Position numbers and translations under genes: made by a program. Below are positions 27,739-36,204 of a stretch of 63,757 bases of DNA, in pieces (the first letter of the stretch is position 1; the number at the start of each line of letters is the position of its first letter). The stretch spans positions 1 to 63,757 of the forward strand of contig CANIAS010000008.1 of the NCBI GenBank assembly GCA_947465495.1, given 5' to 3'. The DNA comes from Candidatus Pollutiaquabacter sp. GTDB taxonomy: Bacteria > Bacteroidota > Bacteroidia > AKYH767-A > 2013-40CM-41-45. The notes beneath the pieces are model-generated. The model saw nothing but the letters and a program-made list of their open reading frames with translations, was not told the origin of the DNA and ran no database searches.

Positions 27739-29007
27739 ATGGCAGAATCAAAAAACAAGCATGAGATCGTCAGGGAGTTGATTAATAAGGTGGCTGATAT
27801 AACGATTCGGCTCGGAATTGTCCATCAAACTACTGAAGACGTATCGTTGGATGGTAGACACATTACTGTGAATGGGGAACGCTTACTCTATTTTGGTTCG
27901 TGCGGATACCTCGGTCTTGAACATGATTCACGACTTAAATTGGGTGCCATTCGCGCAATTCAAAAGTATGGAACTCAGTTTTCAAGTTCGAGGGCGTATG
28001 TTTCCTCCGCTTTCTACGCAGAATCTGAACAATTGCTATCCCAGATGTTCGGTAAGCCTTCGTTACTCTTGCAGTCGTTAACTGTTGGACACACAACCAA
28101 CATTCCATTGATTGTATCAAACGACGATGCCATCATTCTTGACGCGCAAGTGCATGATAGTGTTCAAAATGCTGTGTTGATGTTGAATTCAAGAGGCATA
28201 CACGTAGAAGTGGTTCGGCACAATCGTTTGGATATGTTGGAATCCAGGATCAAAGCGTTGAAGGACCGATATAAGAAAATTTGGTACATGGCGGATGGAG
28301 TGTATTCAATGCAAGGTGACTTCGCGCCGGTTAAAGAATTGTATCGTCTAGCTGATCAATACGAGCAGCTGTATTTATATATCGATGATATACATGGAAT
28401 GAGTTGGACAGGCCCGAATGGTACTGGTTACGTAATGAGCCAAGGTGAATATCATTCTAAATTATATTTGACTACTGGATTGACCAAAGGATTTGGAACC
28501 GCAGGAGGATTGTTGTTGTTCCCGGATGAGGAGTCGCAAAAAATGGTAAAGACGAACGGGAAGTCTTTTATTTTTTCCATCCAGATGCCACCAATGATTC
28601 TTGGTGCAACCATTGAATCGGCGTTGTTGCATTTGACTCCTGAAATCACAGACATGCAACTCGAGTTGAATTCGCGAATTGCGTTTTTCAATCGCACGGC
28701 AATGGAACTTGGGTTGCCATTGATTCATGATAATGAATCTCCCATTCGATTTATCGGAGTAGGGAAGCCCGAGACGGGTTATAATATGGTCCGTCGAATG
28801 ATGAACTTGGGTTATTTTTTCAATTTAAGTGTATTCCCAAGTGTTTCCTATAACCGTACTGGCTTAAGGATTCCTCTGAATAGGTTGAATACGTATGAGG
28901 ATATAGAGCGGTTGCTAACAGAGATTTCAAAGCAGCTGCCTCAGGCTTTGGCAGATTCTAATAGTAGTTTGACAGAAATTCAAAAGCACTTCCGGAAAGT
29001 GGCATAA
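27739..29007 (+). CDS. Alpha-oxoamine synthase-like PLP enzyme
   Basis: A 422-residue fold-type I PLP enzyme of the family that includes serine palmitoyltransferase, AONS and KBL, which join an amino acid to an acyl-CoA with loss of CO2. The cofactor-stacking His (DAQVHDS, H139), the DDIH motif in place of the usual DEAH (216-219), and the Schiff-base Lys in TTGLTKGFG (K250) align with family positions. It differs from classical serine palmitoyltransferase in the DDIH and in SSRAYVSSAFYAE in place of GSR-NGT. No acyl-carrier protein or lipid genes are adjacent, so the substrate is unknown. It is monocistronic, with its own promoter and terminator. Confidence 0.85.
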   Translation: MAESKNKHEIVRELINKVADITIRLGIVHQTTEDVSLDGRHITVNGERLLYFGSCGYLGLEHDSRLKLGAIRAIQKYGTQFSSSRAYVSSAFYAESEQLLSQMFGKPSLLLQSLTVGHTTNIPLIVSNDDAIILDAQVHDSVQNAVLMLNSRGIHVEVVRHNRLDMLESRIKALKDRYKKIWYMADGVYSMQGDFAPVKELYRLADQYEQLYLYIDDIHGMSWTGPNGTGYVMSQGEYHSKLYLTTGLTKGFGTAGGLLLFPDEESQKMVKTNGKSFIFSIQMPPMILGATIESALLHLTPEITDMQLELNSRIAFFNRTAMELGLPLIHDNESPIRFIGVGKPETGYNMVRRMMNLGYFFNLSVFPSVSYNRTGLRIPLNRLNTYEDIERLLTEISKQLPQALADSNSSLTEIQKHFRKVA

Positions 29008-29034
29008 AAAAAGGGGCGAAGGCCCCTTTTTTTT
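29006..29034. terminator. Bidirectional terminator between PLP enzyme and response regulator
   Basis: GGGGC-GAAG-GCCCC stem-loop flanked by an A-run and a T-run (A7 before, T8 after). It can serve the PLP enzyme on plus and the response regulator on minus. Confidence 0.85.
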
Positions 29035-29050
29035 GCGATGCAATATTCGC

Positions 29051-29482
29051 TTAAAGCTTTTCACATAACTGCCAGAAATTATTCAGCGTTGAAACGGCTG
29101 TTACGAATTTTTCTGGAGATAATGGTTTAACAATATAGCCCGCAACATTGTAGTTATAGGCTTCAATTTTGTCGGAGTCACTGTTTGAGGTAGTCATTAC
29201 GAAAATACTGATGTTGTGCAGTTCGACATCCTCACGGATTTCTTTTAGGAACTCCAGTCCATTCATTCGTGGCATATTGATGTCGAGTAGGATGATACGA
29301 GGCGTCGGTTGAATTTTTTTCATGCCGTTTGTTCCGCGCAACATGTCTAATGCGTCTATACCATCATGCGCTACGAAAAGCGGATTCATGATGTTGTTTT
29401 TTTTAAAGGCGTTTCGTACGCTCATGCAATCCACATCGTCGTCGTCGACCAGTAGGATGTTTACGATGTTATTCATGGTCAT
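29051..29482 (-). CDS. Single-domain response regulator (Rcp-like)
   Basis: A 143-residue stand-alone CheY-like receiver with acidic pocket LLVDDDDVDC, phospho-acceptor Asp in ILLDINMP (D67), Thr in VMTTS and Lys in YIVKPL (K119). No output domain is present. The MNGLEFL and YIVKPLSPEKF segments place it with Rcp-type receivers that accept phosphate from membrane or phytochrome-type kinases. It diverges from the histidine-kinase gene across 122 bp, so the two are a likely pair. An ATG at 29476 is an alternative start. Confidence 0.92.
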   Translation of the reverse strand: MTMNNIVNILLVDDDDVDCMSVRNAFKKNNIMNPLFVAHDGIDALDMLRGTNGMKKIQPTPRIILLDINMPRMNGLEFLKEIREDVELHNISIFVMTTSNSDSDKIEAYNYNVAGYIVKPLSPEKFVTAVSTLNNFWQLCEKL

Positions 29483-29604
29483 TTTTACCCTAATCGACTT
29501 GCTTTTGTTTCGGGTGTAGTTATAGGGGTTCTCCCCGAAATGTCTCGAAAATTGGTTTCTAAAATGGTCGTTTCCTTACAGTTTGGTATCTGACGACTGC
29601 TTCA

Positions 29605-31029
29605 ATGGGTATTAATCTACAACTAGTAACGACCATGATGAAACTGTTTTTCAAAAAGTTAATCCGACAGGATTTTTACCAATCGATTCCTCACGATCAT
29701 ATTCTTGTTCGCCATCAGTTTATGATTTTTCGGATTTTCGTGTTGGCCTTGGTAGCTTCAAGTTTAGCGACTGCTTCTCGGATTTTATCGTTGAATATAT
29801 ACGGGGAAATAATCGGCTTCAGTCTCATTGGTTTGTCCCTGCTTACCATTGCCTGTTTTTACTTGGTTAAAAATGTTGCACGCCTACGTATTGCTTATTT
29901 TCTCACCCTTTCTATTGGTTGTTTGATTTTGCACTTGCAAGCATATCCCGCTGGTGGTGTTTTAAATTCAGGCACCATTTATTTTTGTGCGGCTATCATG
30001 ACTGCCTATATGTTGCTGGGCAAAAAGATGGGTATTCTGTATTCCAGTTTGGCTATTGGTAGCATATTGTTTTTTCAATTTGTGGCTGATCAATATGGCT
30101 GGAGCAGTTTTGCGTTGTTTGGTAGTTTGCAGGATTACCCAGCATTAATCGAGTCCTTTCGTAGTGATACAACAGTGACGTATTTGATGGGCATTTTTTT
30201 CGTTTCCGCATTTTGCTACTATATTAATGGGAATGACAATGTGATTATTCAAGAAATCACGGAACAGAAAAATGAATTGAAAAGGAATAATTTAGTGTTG
30301 CAAGCCTATACAGACAACCTGGAGAAAAAGAATAAGGAACTCGATAAATTTGCTTCGATTGTTTCCCATGATTTAAAAGCTCCATTGAGAGCCATCGGCA
30401 GTTTGACCGGTTGGATTGAAGAGGAGAGTGGACCAACTATGTTGCCTGATACTCGTGCCAATTTTGATTTAATAAAACAGCGAGTTGCTCGCATGGAAGG
30501 TTTAATTAATGCGATTCTGGAATATTCCCGGGCAGATCGTACACAAGCCAATGAAGAAATGGTGGATACTTATCAATTGATTAAGGAATCGATGGATCTC
30601 ATTGGATCACCATCACACGTTCGATTGGATTTTCAAACACTATTGCCTGTCGTGGAAGGTGATCGTACACGATTAAGTCAGGTGTTTTCTAATTTCCTGG
30701 TAAATGCTATCCGCTATTGCAATAAACCAGAAGTATTAATACAACTCAGCGCTCATCAAGTGGAAGGTGGTTGGATCTTTTCGGTGAAAGATAATGGGCC
30801 GGGAATTGACCCACGTTTTCACGAAAAGATCTTTGTTATTTTTCAAACGCTTCATCGTCGCGATGAAGTGGAGAGCACAGGGGTTGGATTAGCAATCGTC
30901 AAGAAGATTATTGAAGACCAGGGTGGTAAGGTTTGGGTCGAATCAAAGCCTGGTGAAGGAGCAGATTTTCGCTTTTTCTGGCCTACAGTCAGGAAATCAA
31001 TGGATACATTACTGGTGAAAGCAGCGTAA
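29605..31029 (+). CDS. Membrane sensor histidine kinase
   Basis: A 474-residue kinase. Residues about 40-208 contain five or six transmembrane helices with little periplasmic sequence, so it probably senses a signal within or at the membrane. A coiled coil (about 215-248) leads into the HisKA box FASIVSHDLKAPLRAIGSL (phospho-His H255) and the HATPase domain (N box VFSNFLVNAIRYC, G1 DNGPGID, G2 STGVGLAIVKKI). It resembles kinases that pair with Rcp-type receivers, one of which is encoded divergently. ATG 29635 or 29638 are alternative starts that remove about ten unconserved residues. Confidence 0.9.
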   Translation: MGINLQLVTTMMKLFFKKLIRQDFYQSIPHDHILVRHQFMIFRIFVLALVASSLATASRILSLNIYGEIIGFSLIGLSLLTIACFYLVKNVARLRIAYFLTLSIGCLILHLQAYPAGGVLNSGTIYFCAAIMTAYMLLGKKMGILYSSLAIGSILFFQFVADQYGWSSFALFGSLQDYPALIESFRSDTTVTYLMGIFFVSAFCYYINGNDNVIIQEITEQKNELKRNNLVLQAYTDNLEKKNKELDKFASIVSHDLKAPLRAIGSLTGWIEEESGPTMLPDTRANFDLIKQRVARMEGLINAILEYSRADRTQANEEMVDTYQLIKESMDLIGSPSHVRLDFQTLLPVVEGDRTRLSQVFSNFLVNAIRYCNKPEVLIQLSAHQVEGGWIFSVKDNGPGIDPRFHEKIFVIFQTLHRRDEVESTGVGLAIVKKIIEDQGGKVWVESKPGEGADFRFFWPTVRKSMDTLLVKAA

Positions 31030-31109
31030 GCGGTGTAAGAACTGCTTGGAAGTTCCTTCAACTCTTGGATTAGATTGTAGTAAACTAGTATAAGTTAAAA
31101 CTAGCTCTA

Positions 31110-31451
31110 ATGTTATACAACGCCAAGAACACGAATTTGTCATCCAACCCCAAGCAGGATACCAAGGTTATTCCGATCTACCGGGAAGCAGCACATTTAG
31201 AACGTGAGATCAATCAGCATATCCAAACTATAAAGTCGCTTATTTCTGAATTACGTCCTTCAGATCGTCAACAGTATTTTAATGGACTTCTGAATTACTT
31301 GTTAAGTTCCGAAGTAACATACCCCTTGGTTTTAGAGAATTCATCCACTGCTGATGCTGATATCAGCGCACTTTCACAAGATGAGCTATCGCTTATCCGC
31401 GAACTTTCCACGACGCTTCACCGATTGCACGTAGAAGCAGATGGTGATTGA
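31110..31451 (+). CDS. Small protein of unknown function
   Basis: A 113-residue hydrophilic protein that I do not recognise. It has no signal peptide or membrane helix. The middle (about 28-70: REAAHLEREINQHIQTIKSL) is predicted helical, and the C-terminus (LSQDELSLIRELSTTLHRLHVE) is a second amphipathic helix. A well-formed terminator follows 40 nt after the stop, and the codon use resembles the neighbours, so it is probably real. It lies 80 nt after the histidine kinase on the same strand and may be part of that transcript, which makes a role near the two-component pair possible but unproven. Confidence 0.6.
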   Translation: MLYNAKNTNLSSNPKQDTKVIPIYREAAHLEREINQHIQTIKSLISELRPSDRQQYFNGLLNYLLSSEVTYPLVLENSSTADADISALSQDELSLIRELSTTLHRLHVEADGD

Positions 31452-31491
31452 AGAAGGAATTAGACCACAAAAATAACCTCACAACATTCAG

Positions 31492-31524
31492 CGGGCACGG
31501 CATTAGCCGAGGCCCGTTTTTTGT
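31492..31524 (+). terminator. Terminator after the small unknown gene
   Basis: CGGGC-A-CGGC, loop ATTA, GCCG-AG-GCCCG, followed by TTTTTTG. A stem of about 9 bp with a small internal bulge and a good T-run. Confidence 0.8.
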
Positions 31525-31633
31525 TTTTATAAATATTTATTGATCAATTAGTTAGCGATAATTGCACGGTCATTTTTTTTGGTGTAATTGGGTTTTGAAG
31601 TGTAATTTGGCGTTTCCAAACCAACCAACAATT

Positions 31634-34432
31634 ATGAAACGTTTATTGCTCTTATTGGCAGCTTCGCTTTTGGCGTCGAACATTCACGCTCAATCAGACC
31701 TCCAATCGACTCTATTGCTCGATCCAGCCGTGCGAACAGGCCAACTCAGTAATGGAATGCGGTACTATATTCGAAAAAATTCACGCCCCGAAAAAAGAGC
31801 TGAATTCCGGCTTGCTGTCAATGCGGGTTCAACTGCTGAGAATGACGACCAGCAGGGACTTGCCCATTTGGTTGAACACATGGCCTTCAATGGGACCAAA
31901 AATTTTAAGAAAAGTGAAATCGTCGATTACCTGGAATCGGTCGGAACAAAATTCGGTGCGCATTTGAATGCCTATACCAGTTTCGATGAAACTGTTTACA
32001 TGTTACAATTGCCAACGGACAAGGAAGAGATTGTCAATAAGGGGCTTCAAATTCTTGAGGACTGGGCGCACAACTTGTCATTTGATTCGGTTGAGGTGGA
32101 GAAGGAGCGTGGTGTAGTTGTGGAAGAATGGCGCTTAGGCCAAGGCGCAGACGAGCGGATGCGTCGCGAATATTGGCCAGTACTCTTTCGTGATTCACGC
32201 TATCAAAATCGACTTCCTATCGGTAAAAAAGAAATCATCCAAGGATGTAAACAATCGACATTGCGCAATTTTTATTTCGACTGGTACCGTCCGGATTTAA
32301 TGGCAGTAATAGCTGTCGGTGATTTTGATGTAGATGCGATGGAGGCCAAGATCAAGGCTCAGTTTTCTTCCATTCCGGTGAAGGATAATGAACGAAAGCT
32401 TCAGGTTTGGCCCGTTCCTGACGAACCCAAATTAGCGGTTTCTACTGTCACTGACAAAGAGGCTATGTATGCAGAGATTGAGTTGATTTATAAACAACCC
32501 GTCGAAGTGGAAAAGACCGTTGGCGACTATCGTCGAGTAATGGCTGAGCAGTTGTTTTCGGGAATGATCAGCGCTCGACTTTCTGAACTTCAACGACAAG
32601 CGGATCCACCATTCATGTATGCCGGTAGCGATTATAGTAATCTGGTGCGAAATAAGGATGCCTATATGTCTATTGCGGTTTCAAAGGAAGACGGAATAAC
32701 ACGGGCATTGGAAACAATAGTTGCAGAGAATGAACGTGTGCGTAGATACGGGTTTACAGCTACGGAATTACAACGGCAAAAAGCTGATATGATGAGTCGT
32801 ATCGAAAAGCTGTACAATGAGCGCAACAAAACAGAGTCTCGTAATTTTGCCACTGAATATGTCAGCAATTTTCTAAAGCAGGAGCCTGCTCCTGGAATCG
32901 ATGTAGAATATTCCATTTATAAGAATTTTCTGAGCGGCATCACTCTCGATGAGGTTAATGCGTTTTCTAAACAGTGGATTACTGATGGGGCTAATTGTGT
33001 AGTCATTATCACTGCTCCTGATAAGCCAACACTCCATATGCCTTCCGATCAAGTAATCCGTGATATTGTCGGTGGAATGCAAAAGCTGGATGTAAAACCT
33101 TATGAAGATAAAGTCATAGCCAAACCGCTAGTGGATATCAAAGCAATCAAAGCGGGGGCTGTCGTAAATGCTACCACTAACAAAAATTTGGGTATAACAG
33201 AGTGGAAGCTTTCTAACGGTGCTCGAGTGATCCTCAAGCCAACTGATTTCAAAAATGAAGTTGGTTTTACAAGTTATAGTTGGGGTGGTTGGTCGTTGTA
33301 TAATGAGAAAGATTTCATGTCAGCAGCTTCTTGTGATGAAATTGTTGATGAGTCTGGATTGGGTGAATTTGATGCAACAGCACTTGGTAAAGCACTTTCC
33401 GGAAAAATAGTTTCCTGTTCACCCTACGTGTCCGAATTGCAGCAAGGAATGCGTGGCAGTTGTGCGCCAGTTGATTTGGAAACGATGTTTCAGCTGATTC
33501 ATAAATCATTTACTGAGCCTCGTTTGGATGAAGCTGCATTCGAATCCTACATGGCAAAGAAAACGGCGGCCCTTCAAAATCGTGGATCTGATCCTCAGTC
33601 TGTTTATATGGATACAATGTCCTATGCCATGAGAGGATACAACTCTCGTTTTAGTCCGATGACAGTAGATCGGTTGAAAGAAATTGATCTAAATAAGTCA
33701 CTTCAGATTTACAAAGAAAGATTCGCTGATGCTTCTTCGTTTACGTTTGTCTTTGTCGGTAATTTCAATACGGATTCCATTCGTCATTATGCTGAAATGT
33801 ATATTGCTAGTCTGCCTGCTACAACTAAAAACCAACGATGGGTAGATATTAATGCCAGTTATCCCAAAGGAAATTTTGAAAGACTTGTCTATAAAGGAAG
33901 TGAGCCAAGAAGTACCGTCATGATGCGTTTCAACATGCCATTCGAATTTAATAGGGTGAATAGGAATGAAGTTTCTTCGTTGACCAAGCTTTTGTCAATT
34001 CGTTTGCGTGAAGTGCTCCGAGAAGAAAAGAGCGGTGTTTATGGAGTGTCCTGTTATGCCAATCCATCGCACTATCCCAAACAGAATCTTGAGTTGATTA
34101 TTAATTATTCCTGCTCGCCTGAAAATGTGGAAATGTTAACGCGTGCATCGTTAGATGTTATTCAAGAGGTAAAAGACAAGGGGTGTGATGAAAAGAACTT
34201 GGTCAAAATAAAAGAAACTGCTCTTCGTGAGCGTGAAACAAGTCTAATGGAAAATCAATTTTGGATGAATACGATTAATTCCAATGACCAGAATGGTGAG
34301 AACATCGACGATATCAGTCATTATGCAGAATGGGTGAATGCCATGAAGGCGGATGATTTCAAACGCTTCGCAGCGAAATACCTGCAATCTGATAACTATG
34401 CTCGCTTTGTGCTTTTGCCGGAGAAAAAGTAA
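31634..34432 (+). CDS. Zinc peptidase of the M16 family, exported
   Basis: A 932-residue insulinase-type peptidase with signal peptide MKRLLLLLAASLLASNIHAQ. The inverted zinc motif HXXEH is HLVEH at residues 78-82, within LAHLVEHMAFNGT, and the third ligand is expected in the KERGVVVEEW segment near 158. A second M16 half follows (C-terminal R/Y region, YGVSCYANPSHYP). This matches the long, two-half periplasmic pitrilysin-like enzymes of Bacteroidetes. ATG 31634 was chosen because the signal peptide starts there; the frame is open 72 nt further upstream. Substrates cannot be inferred. Confidence 0.92.
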   Translation: MKRLLLLLAASLLASNIHAQSDLQSTLLLDPAVRTGQLSNGMRYYIRKNSRPEKRAEFRLAVNAGSTAENDDQQGLAHLVEHMAFNGTKNFKKSEIVDYLESVGTKFGAHLNAYTSFDETVYMLQLPTDKEEIVNKGLQILEDWAHNLSFDSVEVEKERGVVVEEWRLGQGADERMRREYWPVLFRDSRYQNRLPIGKKEIIQGCKQSTLRNFYFDWYRPDLMAVIAVGDFDVDAMEAKIKAQFSSIPVKDNERKLQVWPVPDEPKLAVSTVTDKEAMYAEIELIYKQPVEVEKTVGDYRRVMAEQLFSGMISARLSELQRQADPPFMYAGSDYSNLVRNKDAYMSIAVSKEDGITRALETIVAENERVRRYGFTATELQRQKADMMSRIEKLYNERNKTESRNFATEYVSNFLKQEPAPGIDVEYSIYKNFLSGITLDEVNAFSKQWITDGANCVVIITAPDKPTLHMPSDQVIRDIVGGMQKLDVKPYEDKVIAKPLVDIKAIKAGAVVNATTNKNLGITEWKLSNGARVILKPTDFKNEVGFTSYSWGGWSLYNEKDFMSAASCDEIVDESGLGEFDATALGKALSGKIVSCSPYVSELQQGMRGSCAPVDLETMFQLIHKSFTEPRLDEAAFESYMAKKTAALQNRGSDPQSVYMDTMSYAMRGYNSRFSPMTVDRLKEIDLNKSLQIYKERFADASSFTFVFVGNFNTDSIRHYAEMYIASLPATTKNQRWVDINASYPKGNFERLVYKGSEPRSTVMMRFNMPFEFNRVNRNEVSSLTKLLSIRLREVLREEKSGVYGVSCYANPSHYPKQNLELIINYSCSPENVEMLTRASLDVIQEVKDKGCDEKNLVKIKETALRERETSLMENQFWMNTINSNDQNGENIDDISHYAEWVNAMKADDFKRFAAKYLQSDNYARFVLLPEKK

Positions 34433-34457
34433 AAAGTAGTATTGATTTTAAGAATTT

Positions 34458-34488
34458 AAGCGCAGTGATTCTCCACTGCGCTTTTTTT
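34458..34488. terminator. Bidirectional terminator, M16 peptidase and miaA
   Basis: AAGCGCAGTG (34458-34467) pairs with CACTGCGCTT (34474-34483) around ATTCTC, followed by a T-run. The two flanking genes converge on it. Confidence 0.85.
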
Positions 34489-34492
34489 ATGC

Positions 34493-35395
34493 CTAATTAG
34501 CAAGATTACGTTCAATGAAATCGATGATATTAGGGAAATCTTCTGGTTTGAACCAGGTGTAGTCTGAGCGATTCCTAAACCAGGTCAGCTGACGCTTAGC
34601 ATAATTACGCGTGTGTTGCTTGATGAGTGAAACAGCTTCTTCCAGTGAGTGTTTTCCAGACAGGTAATCAAACAGTTCGGTGTAGCCTACTGTACGAAGT
34701 GCATTGTAGTGGCTGTAGGGAAGTAGCATTCGAACTTCTTCCAACAGGCCGTTCTTCATCATATTGTCTACTCGTTGGTTGATTCGTTCGTATAATACGT
34801 CTCGATCAGGTGTGATGGCAATTAGTAGGCTGTTGAAAGTTCGCTTGGGTGCAGCACTTTGTTGCAGTGTGGAGTAGGGTATGCCAGTTGCCAGGCAAAT
34901 TTCTAGAGCACGAATTACCCGTCGCGGATTATTCAAATCTATTTTACTGGCACCTGCTGGATCTTTTTTGATTAGTTCGTCTTGCAGTGCAATAAGCCCT
35001 TTTGTTTTTAAAATTTGTTCAAGATTGTTCCGTATAGCTTCGTCACGGCCAGGAAGTTTGTCCAGACCTTTGGTTACCGCTTCCAAATATAATCCGCTAC
35101 CACCCACCATGATAACAGTGTCGTTGGATTTGAAAAGCCGTTCTAATAATTTCAGGGTTTCAGTTTCAAAGCGGGCTATATCATAATCATCGGTAACACT
35201 GAGTGTATCGATGAAATGATGCGTCACTGCTGCAAGTTCATGTTGATCGGGTTTGGCAGTCCCGATATTCATTTCTTTGTAAAATTGTCTGGAGTCTGCG
35301 GAAATTATTGACGTGCCAAGTATTCGTGCGATCTGGATCGCCAAAGCGGTTTTTCCTGCGGCAGTAGGGCCTCCTATTACTAGTAGTGACTTCAT
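34493..35395 (-). CDS. miaA: tRNA dimethylallyltransferase
   Basis: MiaA adds the dimethylallyl group to A37 of tRNAs that read UNN codons. The 300-residue protein has P-loop GGPTAAGKT at residues 7-15, SADSRQFYKEMNIGTAKP, HHFIDTL, and GGSGLYLEAVTKGLD. ATG 35395 (MKSLLVIGG) was chosen; the open frame upstream runs into a hairpin and lacks homology. That hairpin ends 11 nt before the start, leaving no room for a promoter between them. Whether it is a terminator of the upstream gene or part of the miaA leader is discussed as a finding. Confidence 0.94.
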   Translation of the reverse strand: MKSLLVIGGPTAAGKTALAIQIARILGTSIISADSRQFYKEMNIGTAKPDQHELAAVTHHFIDTLSVTDDYDIARFETETLKLLERLFKSNDTVIMVGGSGLYLEAVTKGLDKLPGRDEAIRNNLEQILKTKGLIALQDELIKKDPAGASKIDLNNPRRVIRALEICLATGIPYSTLQQSAAPKRTFNSLLIAITPDRDVLYERINQRVDNMMKNGLLEEVRMLLPYSHYNALRTVGYTELFDYLSGKHSLEEAVSLIKQHTRNYAKRQLTWFRNRSDYTWFKPEDFPNIIDFIERNLAN

Positions 35396-35406
35396 GATAA
35401 AAGAAA

Positions 35407-35426
35407 ACCCCTCGCTAGAGGGGTTC
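35407..35426 (-). terminator. Hairpin between pRiA4b-type gene and miaA
   Basis: AACCCCTC and GAGGGGTT form an 8-bp stem with loop GCTA; on the minus strand it is followed by TTCTTTT. It lies 20 nt after the stop of the upstream gene. Confidence 0.75.
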
Positions 35427-35445
35427 ACTAATATGGTATTAGCAG

Positions 35446-36114
35446 TTAAAATTCGTCATTCTCTTGAGCGTCTTCGTCTGCCATTTCATCATCGGCGCTT
35501 TCAAACTCGTCATCGTCGCCTGATTTTTCTTCTTCGTTCGTGTCCAGTTCACCCATGTTGCTTACCTCTTCTGCATCGGCAACAACAAGTTCTTCCGATT
35601 CGCTTTCTTCTTCTTCGTCTTCCAAGTCATCATCCAAAAGATTATCCAAGTTATCTGGATCAAAGTCTTCAGGAATGGGTAATGCTCCGGCTGCCATAAT
35701 GCCGAATTGCTTAGGAGCTTCTCCGGTAGTTTTTGTGCAGCGTGGGTAGTTTACACCTATTTCCTCTTGTGAAAGAATCTTGATCAGTTCAATGCGGAAT
35801 GTCCATTCATTGGATGGGTCGAAGATGTAATATATTTTCTGGTGTGGATCTGCGATGAAATCGCACAAACGAGCACGACGGAAAGACGCTACATGATCCT
35901 TCTCAGTGTCGTTCAATTCACGGTTAGTAATCTCTTTGCCTTTCTTCCAATAATCATCGCTCATGTAAAACGATGCTTGTTTACCGCCATCAAATCCAAT
36001 GGCTTGGTGGATGGCGTGATGCAGGTCTTCAAACGATTGTACAGAACGGATTTCGACATCCCGGGAGACGTCGTCATGATCTTCAAAGGTGACACGGAAA
36101 CGGTAAATGGCCAT
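35446..36114 (-). CDS. pRiA4b ORF-3 family protein with acidic tail
   Basis: A 222-residue protein whose first 145 residues match the pRiA4b ORF-3 / IS1096 passenger family (YRFRVTFEDHDDVSRDVEI, SFEDLHHAIHQAIGFD, FYMSDDYWKKGKEI, YYIFDPSNEWTFRIEL). The name reflects where the family was first found, not transposition. Residues about 149-222 are nearly all Asp, Glu and Ser, giving a strongly acidic, probably disordered tail. No function is established for these chromosomal copies. A -7 box TATTTTTG (minus strand 36144-36137) lies 23 nt upstream. A nucleic-acid-mimic or chaperone-like role for the tail is speculation. Confidence 0.8.
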   Translation of the reverse strand: MAIYRFRVTFEDHDDVSRDVEIRSVQSFEDLHHAIHQAIGFDGGKQASFYMSDDYWKKGKEITNRELNDTEKDHVASFRRARLCDFIADPHQKIYYIFDPSNEWTFRIELIKILSQEEIGVNYPRCTKTTGEAPKQFGIMAAGALPIPEDFDPDNLDNLLDDDLEDEEEESESEELVVADAEEVSNMGELDTNEEEKSGDDDEFESADDEMADEDAQENDEF

Positions 36115-36136
36115 AATTATACGGATGATTACTTCC

Positions 36137-36144
36137 CAAAAATA
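36137..36144 (-). promoter_or_regulatory. Candidate -7 box for the pRiA4b-type gene
   Basis: CAAAAATA on plus reads TATTTTTG on minus, an exact TAnnTTTG match 23 nt before ATG 36114. No TTG box is seen at the usual distance. Confidence 0.4.
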
Positions 36145-36204
36145 ATAAGAAAATCGTAATGAGCGTGTAGTAGTGTATCAAATTAACTTTAAGAGCTGCC
36201 TGAT

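Noticed and set aside
35446-36114. Transposon remnant, because the family is named after IS1096 and pRiA4b
   Set aside because: No inverted repeats, transposase or target duplications flank it; the family is widespread as chromosomal genes.
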